A stretch of 64,000 nucleotides of DNA, from NCBI GenBank assembly GCA_963702305.1, contig CAVPBX010000008.1:259926-323925 (forward strand), read 5' to 3'. Source of the stretch: PALSA-693 sp963702305. Lineage in GTDB: Bacteria > Actinomycetota > Acidimicrobiia > Acidimicrobiales > Palsa-688. The position numbers and the translations under genes were made by a program. Shown here piece after piece: positions 43,218 to 50,842 of this stretch. The notes below the pieces were generated by a model that was not told the DNA's origin, searched no databases, and worked only from the letters and a program-made list of their open reading frames with translations. Numbering within the stretch: position 1 is the first letter of the stretch; the number at the start of each line of letters is the position of its first letter.

Positions 43218-45923
43218 GTGATTTTCGACGGGTTCTCGCACCAGCTACCGGACATCGACCCTGAGGAGACGGCCGAGTGGATCGACTCGTTTGACGCCAT
43301 ACTCGACGCCAGGGGCAAGACCCGGGCCCGGTTCCTGCTCATGAAGCTGCTCGAGCGGGCCCGGGCCAACCAGGTCGGCTTCCCCGCCACCGTGTCGACT
43401 CCGTATGTCAACACCATCCCGCCCGACCAGGAGCCGTGGTTCCCCGGCGACGAGCACATCGAACGCCGCATCCGGGCCTACATCCGCTGGAACGCCGCCA
43501 TCATGGTGGTGCGCGCCAACCATGCGGCGGAGGGCATCGGCGGCCACCTGGCCACGTACGCCAGCTCGGCCAGCCTCTACGAGGTCGGTTTCAACCATTT
43601 CTTCCGGGGCAAGGCCAACGGCGGCGCCGGCGACCAGGTGTACTTCCAGGGGCACGCCGCACCCGGCATCTACGCCCGGGCCTTCCTGGAGGGCCGGCTC
43701 AGCGAGGACCAGCTCAAGTACTTCCGCCTGGAGCTGCAGGGCCATCAGGCCGGGGTCGGCGGTCTGTCGTCGTACCCGCATCCGCGGCTGATGCCGGACT
43801 TCTGGGAGTTCCCGACGGTGTCGATGGGGCTGGGCCCGCTGAACGCCATCTACCAGGCCCACTTCAACCGGTACCTCCACCACCGCCGCATCACCGACAC
43901 CTCACAGAGCCGGGTGTGGTGCTACCTGGGCGACGGCGAGTGCGACGAGCCCGAGACCCTGGGCGCCCTGTCGCTGGCCGGCCGGGAGCAGCTGGACAAC
44001 CTCATCTTCGTGGTCAACTGCAACCTGCAGCGCCTGGACGGACCGGTACGCGGCAACGGCAAGATCATCCAGGAGCTGGAGGCCACCTTCCGCGGCGCGG
44101 GCTGGAACGTCATCAAGGTGGTGTGGGGCGGCAAGTGGGACGAGCTGTTGGCCCGCGACGTCGACGGGGTGCTGCTCAACAAGATGAACACCACCGTCGA
44201 CGGCGAGTTCCAGAAGTACGCCACTGAGGACGGCGCCTACATCCGGGAGCACTTCTTCGGTCCCGACCCGCGGCTGCGGGCCCTCGTCGAGCACCTCTCC
44301 GACGACGACCTGCGCAACCTGCCGCGCGGCGGCCACGACTACCGCAAGCTGTACGCGGCGTACAAGGCGGCCACCGAGACCACCGGCCAGCCCACCGTGA
44401 TCCTGGCCAAGACGGTCAAGGGCTGGACGCTCGGCCCCGAGATCGAGGCCCGCAACTCCACCCACCAGATCAAGAAGATGACCGCCGCCCAGCTCAAGCT
44501 GCTGCGGGACCGGCTCTATCTGCAGGACGAGATCTCCGACGCGGCGTTGGAGAAAGGCGAACCGCCCTTCTACTGCCCGCCGGCGGACTCGGTCGAGTAC
44601 CAGTACATGATGGAACGCCGCCAGGGTCTCAACGGCTCGCTCCCGCACCGGGTGGTGCGCGCCAAGCCGCTGCCCGCCCCGGGCGAGAAGGCCCTGGCCG
44701 AGTTCGACACCGGCTCCGGCAAACGGGCGGTGTCGACGACGATGGCCTTCGCGGTGATGCTGCGCAACCTCCTGCGGGACAAGAACCTGGGGCAGCGGAT
44801 CGTCCCGATCATCCCCGACGAAGCCCGGACCTTCGGCATGGACGGCCTGTTCAAGGAAGTCAAGATCTACGCCCCGCTCGGCCAGCTGTACGAACCGGTC
44901 GACTCCAAGCTGATGCTGACCTACTCCGAGGCACGCGACGGCCAGATCCTGGAGGAAGGCATCAGCGAGGCGGGCGGCATGGCCGACTTCACCGCCGCCG
45001 GAACCGCCTACGCCACGTGGGGCCAGCCCATGATCCCGTTTTTCATCTTCTACTCCATGTTCGGCTTCCAGCGGGTGGGTGACCTCATCTGGTCCTTTGG
45101 TGACATGCGCGGCCGGGGCTTCCTGCTCGGCGGCACCGCGGGCCGCACGACGCTCCTGGGCGAGGGGTTGCAGCACGACGACGGCCACTCGTTGCTGCTG
45201 GCCTCGACCGTCCCCAACGTGCAGGCCTACGACCCGGCCTTCGCCTACGAGGTGGCGGCCATCGTCGCCGACGGCATCACCCGCATGTACGGGCCGCAGC
45301 CGGAAGACATCTTCTACTACCTGACCCTCTACAACGAGAACTACCAGATGCCGCCCCGACCCGACGGGGTGGAGGAGGGGATCTTGCGGGGCCTGTACCG
45401 CTTCGCCGCCGCGCCCGAGGGCCCGACCCGCCAGGCCACCATCCTGTTCTCCGGCAGCGCCTCCCAGGCCGCCCTGGAAGCCCAACAGCTCCTGGCGTCG
45501 GAACACGACGTGGCCGCCGAGCTGTGGTCCGCGACCAGCTACAAGGCCCTGCGGGAGGACGCCCTCTCTGTCGAGCGGTGGAACCGCCTGCACCCCAGCC
45601 TCCAACCCCGCACCCCATACGTCACCGAGGCCCTCGGCGTCGCCGGCGGCCCCATCGTGGCGGTCACCGACTACATGAAGGCCGTCCCCGACCAGGTCGC
45701 CCGCTGGGTGCCCGGCCATTTCGTGCCGCTCGGCACCGACGGGTTCGGTCGCAGCGACACCCGGGAGGCCCTGCGCCGCCACTTCGAGACGGACGCCGCC
45801 CACGTGGTCGTCGCGGTCCTCGACGGGCTGCGAGCCGCCGGCGACGCCAAGGCGGCCGAGGTGCAGAAAGCGGTCGAGCGGTACGGCATCGACGCCGACG
45901 CCCCGGACCCTCGCGTCAGCTGA
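43218..45923 (+). CDS. aceE: Pyruvate dehydrogenase E1 component, homodimeric type
   Basis: About 901 aa, close to E. coli AceE. TPP-binding GDGECDEP...NCN is present (YLGDGECDEPETLGALSLAG, FVVNCNLQRLDGPVRGNGKI). GHQAGVGGLSSYPHPRLMPD, SEAGGMADFTAAGTAYATWG and the hallmark GDLIWSFGDMRGRGFLLGGT follow. It decarboxylates pyruvate and acetylates the E2 lipoyl domain. The E2/E3 genes lie 28 kb away on the other strand, as is usual for actinobacterial aceE. GTG 43218 begins at the conserved IFDGFSHQLPDIDPEETAEW; upstream residues are not family-like. Confidence 0.95.
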   Translation: MIFDGFSHQLPDIDPEETAEWIDSFDAILDARGKTRARFLLMKLLERARANQVGFPATVSTPYVNTIPPDQEPWFPGDEHIERRIRAYIRWNAAIMVVRANHAAEGIGGHLATYASSASLYEVGFNHFFRGKANGGAGDQVYFQGHAAPGIYARAFLEGRLSEDQLKYFRLELQGHQAGVGGLSSYPHPRLMPDFWEFPTVSMGLGPLNAIYQAHFNRYLHHRRITDTSQSRVWCYLGDGECDEPETLGALSLAGREQLDNLIFVVNCNLQRLDGPVRGNGKIIQELEATFRGAGWNVIKVVWGGKWDELLARDVDGVLLNKMNTTVDGEFQKYATEDGAYIREHFFGPDPRLRALVEHLSDDDLRNLPRGGHDYRKLYAAYKAATETTGQPTVILAKTVKGWTLGPEIEARNSTHQIKKMTAAQLKLLRDRLYLQDEISDAALEKGEPPFYCPPADSVEYQYMMERRQGLNGSLPHRVVRAKPLPAPGEKALAEFDTGSGKRAVSTTMAFAVMLRNLLRDKNLGQRIVPIIPDEARTFGMDGLFKEVKIYAPLGQLYEPVDSKLMLTYSEARDGQILEEGISEAGGMADFTAAGTAYATWGQPMIPFFIFYSMFGFQRVGDLIWSFGDMRGRGFLLGGTAGRTTLLGEGLQHDDGHSLLLASTVPNVQAYDPAFAYEVAAIVADGITRMYGPQPEDIFYYLTLYNENYQMPPRPDGVEEGILRGLYRFAAAPEGPTRQATILFSGSASQAALEAQQLLASEHDVAAELWSATSYKALREDALSVERWNRLHPSLQPRTPYVTEALGVAGGPIVAVTDYMKAVPDQVARWVPGHFVPLGTDGFGRSDTREALRRHFETDAAHVVVAVLDGLRAAGDAKAAEVQKAVERYGIDADAPDPRVS

Positions 45924-45942
45924 GCGGCGCCGGCCGGCGCGG

Positions 45943-45948
45943 TACCGT
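45943..45948 (+). promoter_or_regulatory. -10 box for DNA glycosylase (leaderless)
   Basis: TACCGT, 6 nt, GTG 45955. Confidence 0.55.
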
Positions 45949-45954
45949 GGGTCC

Positions 45955-46531
45955 GTGGTTGCCCTCCATCTGAGCCAGAACCCCGACGCTGACCGCCTCC
46001 TGTCCGAGGACCCGCTGGCCCTGCTCATCGGGATGGTCCTCGACCAGCAGGTCCCGCTGGAACGGGCCTTCACCTCGCCGTTCGATCTGAAAGCGCGGCT
46101 CGGCGGCCGTCTCGACGCGGAGGAGATCGCCGGCATGGACCCCGACAAACTGGCCGAGGTGTTCAGCGCCCGGCCGGCCCTGCACCGCTTCCCCGCGGCG
46201 AACGCCAAGCGGGTGCAGGAGCTGTGCCGCATCATCGTCGACGAGTACGGCGGCCGGGCCGACAGCATCTGGCAGCGACGCGCCCGACGGCGCCGAACTG
46301 CTGCGCCGGGTGCGGGCCCTGCCCGGGTTCGGCGAGCAGAAGGCCCGCATCTTCGTGGGCTTGCTCGGCAAGCAGCTCGGCGTGCAGCCACCCGGATGGC
46401 AGGACGCGGCCGGCCAGTTCGGCGCGGCGGGCACCTATTTCTCCGTGGCGGACATCGTCGACGCCGAGTCGCTCACCCGGGTCCGGGCCCACAAGGCCCA
46501 GATGAAGGCGGCAGCCAAGAGCGAGACCTGA
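45955..46531 (+). CDS. HhH-GPD family DNA glycosylase-like protein, frameshifted
   Basis: Helix-hairpin-helix base-excision protein: LLIGMVLDQQVPLERAFTSP, HRFPAANAKRVQELCRIIVD, then in the next frame LLRRVRALPGFGEQKARIFV (the hairpin loop LPGFGEQKA). The break is near 46272 (SIWQ to SDAPDGAELL), one extra base. The C-terminal part (DAAGQFGAAGTYFSVADIVD) is typical of short actinobacterial members. The catalytic Lys/Asp of bifunctional enzymes is not obvious, so activity is uncertain. Followed 4 nt later by thiS. Confidence 0.82.
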
Positions 46532-46535
46532 GCCG

Positions 46536-46736
46536 GTGGTCGTCATCGCCAACGGCTCGCCGGTGGCGCTCCCCGACGGCGCCCGCCTCCCCGATCTGCT
46601 GGCGGCCCTGGGCCTGGGTGCCAAATGGGTGGTCGCCGAACGCAATGGCCAAGCCGTCGACCGCGCCGACATGCCCGCCACCGCCCTCGCCGACGGCGAT
46701 CGCATCGAGCTGGTCCGGGCCGTGGCCGGTGGCTGA
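46536..46736 (+). CDS. thiS: Thiamin biosynthesis sulfur carrier protein
   Basis: 66-aa beta-grasp protein ending in AVAGG; the terminal Gly is thiocarboxylated and delivers sulfur to ThiG. VVIANGSPVALPDGARLPDL and ADGDRIELVRAVAGG are typical. It overlaps thiE by 8 nt. No riboswitch precedes this pair, unlike thiG-thiH, so thiamin genes here are controlled at two sites. Confidence 0.9.
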   Translation: MVVIANGSPVALPDGARLPDLLAALGLGAKWVVAERNGQAVDRADMPATALADGDRIELVRAVAGG

Positions 46737-47376
46737 CCCCTACGGGCTGCGGGGGCGCCGGCTGTACCTGTGCACCGCCGATCGGCCCGATCTGGTCCCG
46801 TTCCTGGCCGCCTGCCTGCGGGGCGGCGTCGACCTGGTACAGCTCCGGGACAAGGTCCTCGAGGCCCGGCCCCTGCTGGCCCGGGCGGAGGTGGCGGCGG
46901 AGGTGTGTGCCGACTTCGGCGTGCCATTGATCCTCAACGACCGGCCGGACCTGGCCCTGGCCGGCGACGTCGCCGGCGTGCACGTCGGGCAGGACGACAC
47001 TCCGCCCGAGGTGGCCCGGCGCATCCTGGGCCCGCAGCGGATCGTGGGCCTGTCGACGCACGCCCCGGCGGAGTGGGACGCCGCGGCCGCCGCGCCCGTC
47101 GACTACCTGTCCGCCGGCCCGGTGAGCCCGACCCCGACGAAGCCCGGACGGCCGGGGACCGGCCTCGAGTACCTGTCCTACGCGGCGGAGTCCGCGGCCG
47201 GGGCCGCCATCCCGTGGTTCGTCACCGGCGGGGTGACGCCCGAGACGGTGCCGGAGATGGCGGCCGCCGGCGCCCGCCGATTCGTGGTGGTGCGCTATCT
47301 CACCGAGGCGGCCGACCCCGAGGCGGCCGCCCGGCGGCTGCGAGGTCCCATCGACGAGGCGGCGGGCGGAGGGTGA
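46729..47376 (+). CDS. thiE: Thiamine-phosphate synthase
   Basis: 215-aa TIM barrel that joins the pyrimidine pyrophosphate and thiazole phosphate to thiamin phosphate. YLCTADRPDLVPFLAACLRG, VDLVQLRDKV, LNDRPDLAL, VHVGQDDTPPEVARRILG, SAGPVSPTPTKPGRPG and FVTGGVTPETVPEMAAAGAR are the family landmarks. GTG 46729 overlaps the thiS end. The frame as given starts inside the glycosylase only because of that gene's indel. Confidence 0.93.
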   Translation: MADPYGLRGRRLYLCTADRPDLVPFLAACLRGGVDLVQLRDKVLEARPLLARAEVAAEVCADFGVPLILNDRPDLALAGDVAGVHVGQDDTPPEVARRILGPQRIVGLSTHAPAEWDAAAAAPVDYLSAGPVSPTPTKPGRPGTGLEYLSYAAESAAGAAIPWFVTGGVTPETVPEMAAAGARRFVVVRYLTEAADPEAAARRLRGPIDEAAGGG

Positions 47377-47403
47377 GGCCGGCGGGGGGTGCGGTACCGC
47401 CCG

Positions 47404-48229
47404 TCAACCCTGCTGGCGGTCCAGCCAGCCGATGAGGATGGCGATGGCCCGGGGGTCGTGACGGAGCCGGTGGGCGGCCCCGGGTAGGACCCGCAGCTCC
47501 ACCTCGCCGTGGGCGGCGTCGGCCAGGGCCCGGGCGTCGAGCACCGGCACCACCTCGTCGTTGGCCCCATGCACCAGCAGGATGGGCCGGGGCGGGATCT
47601 TGCCGATGAGGCTGAGCGGCCGGACCTCCCGCAGCTCGCGGGCCCAGGCGTCCAGGTCGGGGGGGAAGGCCGGATCCCGGATCACCCCGGCGGCCCGGGC
47701 CTGGGCCACGAACCGGCGGGCGTCCACGGCTCTTTCCGCGAAGTCGGCCGGGGTGGAGAAGGCGGCCACGCCGCGGACTCTTGGGTCTTCTCCGGCCGCG
47801 CACAGCGCCAGGGCGCCCGCCGGCGGCGAACCCGCACATCCACGCGGCGTCGACACCGGGCGTCTGGAGCAGCACGTCCGTGGCGGCCTTGAGATCGGTC
47901 AACCAGCCGCCGAGCGAGAAGTTGCCCGACGACTGCGCGGTCCCCCGGAAGCTGAAGGTCAGCACCATCCACCCGGTGTCCGCGGCCAGACGGTCGGCCA
48001 ACTCGTGGTAGCCCCGATCGGGGTGACCCGAGTCACTCGGCTCCACCGGGAAGCCATGGCAGAGGAGCAGGCCGTGCCGGCCGGCGCCGCTCGCCGCGGA
48101 CGGCGCGGGCCGAGCCAGGTGGGCGGCCAGCGTCACGTCGCCCGCCCGGAAGGAAAACGATCCGCCCGCGGCCGGCGCCTGGCTTACCGGCGCCGGGGCG
48201 GCGGGTTGCGGGGGCTTGGCCTTGCTCAC
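47404..48229 (-). CDS. Alpha/beta hydrolase-fold protein with altered nucleophile elbow, frameshifted
   Basis: About 275 aa once joined. GLLLCHGFPVEP (oxyanion region), VLTFSFRGTAQSSGNFSLGG, then the elbow CGFAAGG where G-x-S-x-G is expected, ILLVHGANDEVVPV (acid Asp) and LPGAAHRLRHD (His). The frame changes near 47827, next to the elbow. Ala at the nucleophile position is not an effect of the break, since GFAAGG is read before it. The protein may be non-hydrolytic. An N-terminal Pro/Ala tail precedes the fold. GTG 48229; a structured leader lies upstream. Confidence 0.75.
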
Positions 48230-48245
48230 GGACCCACTCTCGCGC

Positions 48246-48273
48246 AGCGGGGCCGCCCAGAGGCGACCCCGCT
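48246..48273 (-). ncRNA. Leader hairpin upstream of the hydrolase gene
   Basis: Minus-strand AGCGGGG-TCGCC-TCTG-GGCGG-CCCCGCT gives a 12-bp stem with one G-U pair and a 4-nt loop. In a plus-strand transcript the same site would hold a C-A mismatch, so the structure favours minus-strand RNA. It lies 17 nt before the hydrolase GTG. Confidence 0.5.
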
Positions 48274-48368
48274 ACAACGTCGTACTGGATTCGGGAAGCG
48301 CCGTTTAGTTATCGGGGGGGACCAATGCTCCCGACCGGTGCGTCCCTGGTAACTGGTGTGGATTGACC

Positions 48369-48468
48369 AGGTGGTCCAGCGGCCGCCTAGCGACCAGCCA
48401 CCTCCGAGGTCCCACGTCGTTGACTGCTCAGCTGGACCACCTCCTTTCCTCGGTACCACGATGGTACC
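48369..48468. other. Inverted repeat with a 16S rRNA 3'-tail-like sequence
   Basis: AGGTGGTCCAGC (48369-48380) and GCTGGACCACCT (48431-48442) form a perfect 12-bp inverted repeat around a 50-nt structured loop. The right arm extends to GCTGGACCACCTCCTTTCC (48431-48449), which matches the end of bacterial 16S rRNA (GCTGGATCACCTCCTTTCT) except at one internal base and the last base. On the minus strand this reads as an extended Shine-Dalgarno followed 8 nt later by CTG and 14 codons (SSQRRGTSEVAGR, stop 48387). A second hairpin GGTACCA-CGA-TGGTACC is at 48452-48468. The rest of 48230-48506 holds no gene that I can support. Confidence 0.6.
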
Positions 48469-48494
48469 CATACCAGCCGCAAAGTCCAAGGCAT

Positions 48495-48500
48495 TAGCGT
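48495..48500 (+). promoter_or_regulatory. -10 box for gamma-carbonic anhydrase (leaderless)
   Basis: TAGCGT, 6 nt, GTG 48507. Confidence 0.6.
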
Positions 48501-48506
48501 TCGACC

Positions 48507-49025
48507 GTGCCGATCTACGCCCTCGGTGAACGAGTCCCCACCATCCACCCCGACGCCTACGTCCACCCCGACGCCACCATCATCGGCGACGTCCGGCTCG
48601 GCGCCACCAGCAGCGTGTGGCCGAGCGCGGTGTTGCGGGGTGACTACGGCGCCGTCGTCGTCGGCGACGCCACCTCCATCCAGGACGGGGCGGTGATCCA
48701 CGCCACCGCCGAACTGGACACCGTCATCGGCTCGTGGGTCGTCATCGGGCACTTGGCCCATATCGAAGGGGCGACGATCGAGGACCGGGCCCTGATCGGG
48801 GTGGGGTCGATCGTCCTACACCGCGCGGTGGTCGAGACCGGCGCCACCGTGGCGGCCGGCGCGGTGGTCACGAACGACATGCGGGTGCCGGCCCGAGCCC
48901 TGGCTGTTGGCGTGCCGGCCACCATCAAAGCGGATCGCTCCCACGCTGAGCTGATCCCGCTCATGGCGCAGGTCTATGTCGACAACTGCCAGCGCTACCG
49001 CGACGGGCTGCGCCGAATCGGCTAG
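48507..49025 (+). CDS. Gamma-carbonic anhydrase-like hexapeptide-repeat protein
   Basis: 172-aa left-handed beta-helix: repeated hexapeptides (IHPDAYVHPDATIIGDVRLG, VVVGDATSIQDGAVIHATAE, VVIGHLAHIEGATIEDRALI). The three zinc histidines expected of the gamma class are present in AVIH and IGHLAH. Homologues are carbonic anhydrases or metal-binding proteins of unknown role. Convergent with the acyl-CoA dehydrogenase with an 8-nt gap. Confidence 0.9.
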   Translation: MPIYALGERVPTIHPDAYVHPDATIIGDVRLGATSSVWPSAVLRGDYGAVVVGDATSIQDGAVIHATAELDTVIGSWVVIGHLAHIEGATIEDRALIGVGSIVLHRAVVETGATVAAGAVVTNDMRVPARALAVGVPATIKADRSHAELIPLMAQVYVDNCQRYRDGLRRIG

Positions 49026-49032
49026 CTCCCGA

Positions 49033-50148
49033 TCAGATGCCGATGCGCTGGGCCAGCAGCTCGCGGTGGTAGGTGGGGTCACCGAACAGCAGCTCGGAGC
49101 TCTTGGCCCGCTTGAAGTACAGGTGGGCCGGGTGCTCCCAGGTGAAGCCGATGCCGCCGTGGATCTGGATGTTCTCGGCGGTGGCGTGGAAGTACGCCTC
49201 CGAGCAATAGGACTTGGCGAGGCTGGCAACCACGGGGAGCTCGTCGTTGTCCTCGGCGGCCGCCCAGCCGGCGTAGTACGCGGCCGACTTGGCCGACTCC
49301 ACCTCCAGCAGCATGTCCGCGCACTTGTGCTTGATGGCCTGGAAGCTGCCGATGGGCCGGCCGAACTGCACCCGCACCTTGGCGTACTCCACCGCCATCT
49401 CGAGCACCTTCTGGGCCCCCCCAACCTGCTCGGCCGCCAGGGCCACCGCGGCCAGATCGAGCATCTTGGAGATGGCGGCCCAGCCCTCCCCGTCGGTGCC
49501 GACCAGCTTGGCCGGCGTGGACTCGAAGGCCAGGCGAGCCTGCTTGCGGGTCTGATCCATGGTGGACAGCGGGGTGACGGTGAGGCCGGCGGCGCCCTTG
49601 TCGACAGCGAACACCGATACCCCGGCCGGAGTGCGCGCCGCGACAAGAATCAGATCGGCGGTGTGCCCGTCGAGGACGTACAGCTTCTCGCCGGTGAGCG
49701 TCCAGCTGTCACCAGATCCCGTCGCCTCCAGGGTGACGCCCGCCTCGTCCCAGCGCCCTGACGCCTCGGCGAGCGCCACCGTGGCGATGGTCGCCCCGCT
49801 GGCGATCCCGGGTAGGTATTCCTTCTTGGCCGCGTCGTCGCCGGAGACCAGGAGCAGGTTGGCCGCCAGGGCCACGCTGGCGAAGTAGGGGGCGCACAGC
49901 AGCGCCCGGCCCATCTCCTCGAGCACCACGATCAGCTCCACATAGGTGTACCCCGAACCGCCGAACTCCTCCGGGATGGCCAGGCCCTGCAGGCCCAGCT
50001 GCTCGGCCATCTGGCTCCACACCGCCGGGTCGTACCCCTCGGTCGTCTCCATGAGCCGGCGAACCTCGGTCTCGGGGGACTTGTCCTCGAGGAAGCGGCG
50101 GACCGCCTTGCGGAGTTCTTCCTGCTCTTCACTGAAAGCGAAATTCAC
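49033..50148 (-). CDS. Acyl-CoA dehydrogenase
   Basis: 371-aa flavoprotein that oxidises acyl-CoA. FAFSEEQEELRKAVRRFLED, IPEEFGGSGYTYVELIVVLE, VALAEASGRWDEAGVTLEA, ALAAEQVGGAQKVLEMAVEY, YAKVRVQFGRPIGSFQAIKH and IQIHGGIGFTWEHPAHLYFK are typical, but the catalytic-base region is short-type. The sequence resembles the smaller subunits of actinobacterial heteromeric ACADs; no partner gene is adjacent. GTG 50148 has an AAGGGGG stretch upstream. Divergent from the MBL hydrolase. Confidence 0.9.
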   Translation of the reverse strand: MNFAFSEEQEELRKAVRRFLEDKSPETEVRRLMETTEGYDPAVWSQMAEQLGLQGLAIPEEFGGSGYTYVELIVVLEEMGRALLCAPYFASVALAANLLLVSGDDAAKKEYLPGIASGATIATVALAEASGRWDEAGVTLEATGSGDSWTLTGEKLYVLDGHTADLILVAARTPAGVSVFAVDKGAAGLTVTPLSTMDQTRKQARLAFESTPAKLVGTDGEGWAAISKMLDLAAVALAAEQVGGAQKVLEMAVEYAKVRVQFGRPIGSFQAIKHKCADMLLEVESAKSAAYYAGWAAAEDNDELPVVASLAKSYCSEAYFHATAENIQIHGGIGFTWEHPAHLYFKRAKSSELLFGDPTYHRELLAQRIGI

Positions 50149-50200
50149 GCGGCTCTGTCCCCCTTGGGCACGGTCGATCGTCGACGCTCTTTCTAGTCCA

Positions 50201-50206
50201 TAGGCT
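50201..50206 (+). promoter_or_regulatory. -10 box for MBL hydrolase (leaderless)
   Basis: TAGGCT, 7 nt, ATG 50214. Confidence 0.55.
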
Positions 50207-50213
50207 GTGGCCC

Positions 50214-50819
50214 ATGCACTACGAGGACAGCCAGGCTGAGATCCACAAGGTGGTCGTGGGGCCCATGGACAACAACGTCTACGTCCTGCGCTGCAAGCAG
50301 ACCGGCGACGCCGTCCTGCTCGACGCGGCCAACGAGCACGAGAAGCTGCTCGGACCTGTGCCGAGCCCTGGGGGTGCGCAACGTGCTGGAGACCCACGGC
50401 CACTGGGACCACATCCAAGCGGTCCCCGCCGTGCGCGACGCCGGCTACGAAGTCGGTGTCACTGCCGCCGACGCGATCGATGCTGCCCGTCGTACGATTT
50501 CGTCCTGGAGGACGACGCGGTGATCGATGTCGGCCGGCTCCGCCTGCACACCATCGCCACCCCGGGCCACACGCCGGGATCCATGTGCTTCCGGCTGGAG
50601 GGGTCGCCGGTCCTGTTCAGCGGCGACACCCTGTTCCCCGGCGGGCCGGGCAATACCAAGTTCCCCGGCGGGGACTTCCCGACGATCATCCGCTCGGTCG
50701 AGGACCGGTTGTTCGCCAAACTCGATCCCGACACCCTGGTGCTGCCGGGCCACGGCACGGATACGACCATCGGCGAGGAGACTCCCCACCTGCAGGAGTG
50801 GATCGACCGGGGCTGGTAG
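50214..50819 (+). CDS. Metallo-beta-lactamase-fold hydrolase (glyoxalase II-like), two compensating frame breaks
   Basis: The ends read in one frame (IHKVVVGPMDNNVYVLRCKQ; RLHTIATPGHTPGSMCFRLE; FSGDTLFPGGPGNTKFPGGD; VLPGHGTDTTIGEETPHLQE). The middle is correct only in another frame, which supplies the zinc motif: LCRALGVRNVLETHGHWDHI and QAVPAVRDAGYEVGVTAADA. An extra base near 50353 and a missing base near 50487 restore a continuous protein of about 202 aa. The HGHWDH, GHTPGS, SGDTLF and GHG motifs indicate a two-metal thioesterase/hydrolase. Taken literally, the uncorrected frame would lack the active site. Confidence 0.85.
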   Translation: MHYEDSQAEIHKVVVGPMDNNVYVLRCKQTGDAVLLDAANEHEKLLGPVPSPGGAQRAGDPRPLGPHPSGPRRARRRLRSRCHCRRRDRCCPSYDFVLEDDAVIDVGRLRLHTIATPGHTPGSMCFRLEGSPVLFSGDTLFPGGPGNTKFPGGDFPTIIRSVEDRLFAKLDPDTLVLPGHGTDTTIGEETPHLQEWIDRGW

Positions 50820-50842
50820 CCGGCCGGCGCCGGCGGCGCGCC

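Noticed and set aside
45955..47376. 473-aa glycosylase-ThiE fusion
   Set aside because: The open frame arises from the indel near 46272. The glycosylase end, thiS and the thiE start are all visible in their own frames.
48425..48450. Truncated 16S rRNA gene end
   Set aside because: Only 17 of 19 bases match. The upstream sequence does not resemble helix 44/45 of 16S rRNA, so it is not an rRNA fragment.
48430..48475. T-box-like UGGNACCG sequence on the minus strand
   Set aside because: GTGGTACCG occurs, but there is no upstream specifier stem and the space is taken by a coding gene. It is simply half of a 7-bp hairpin.
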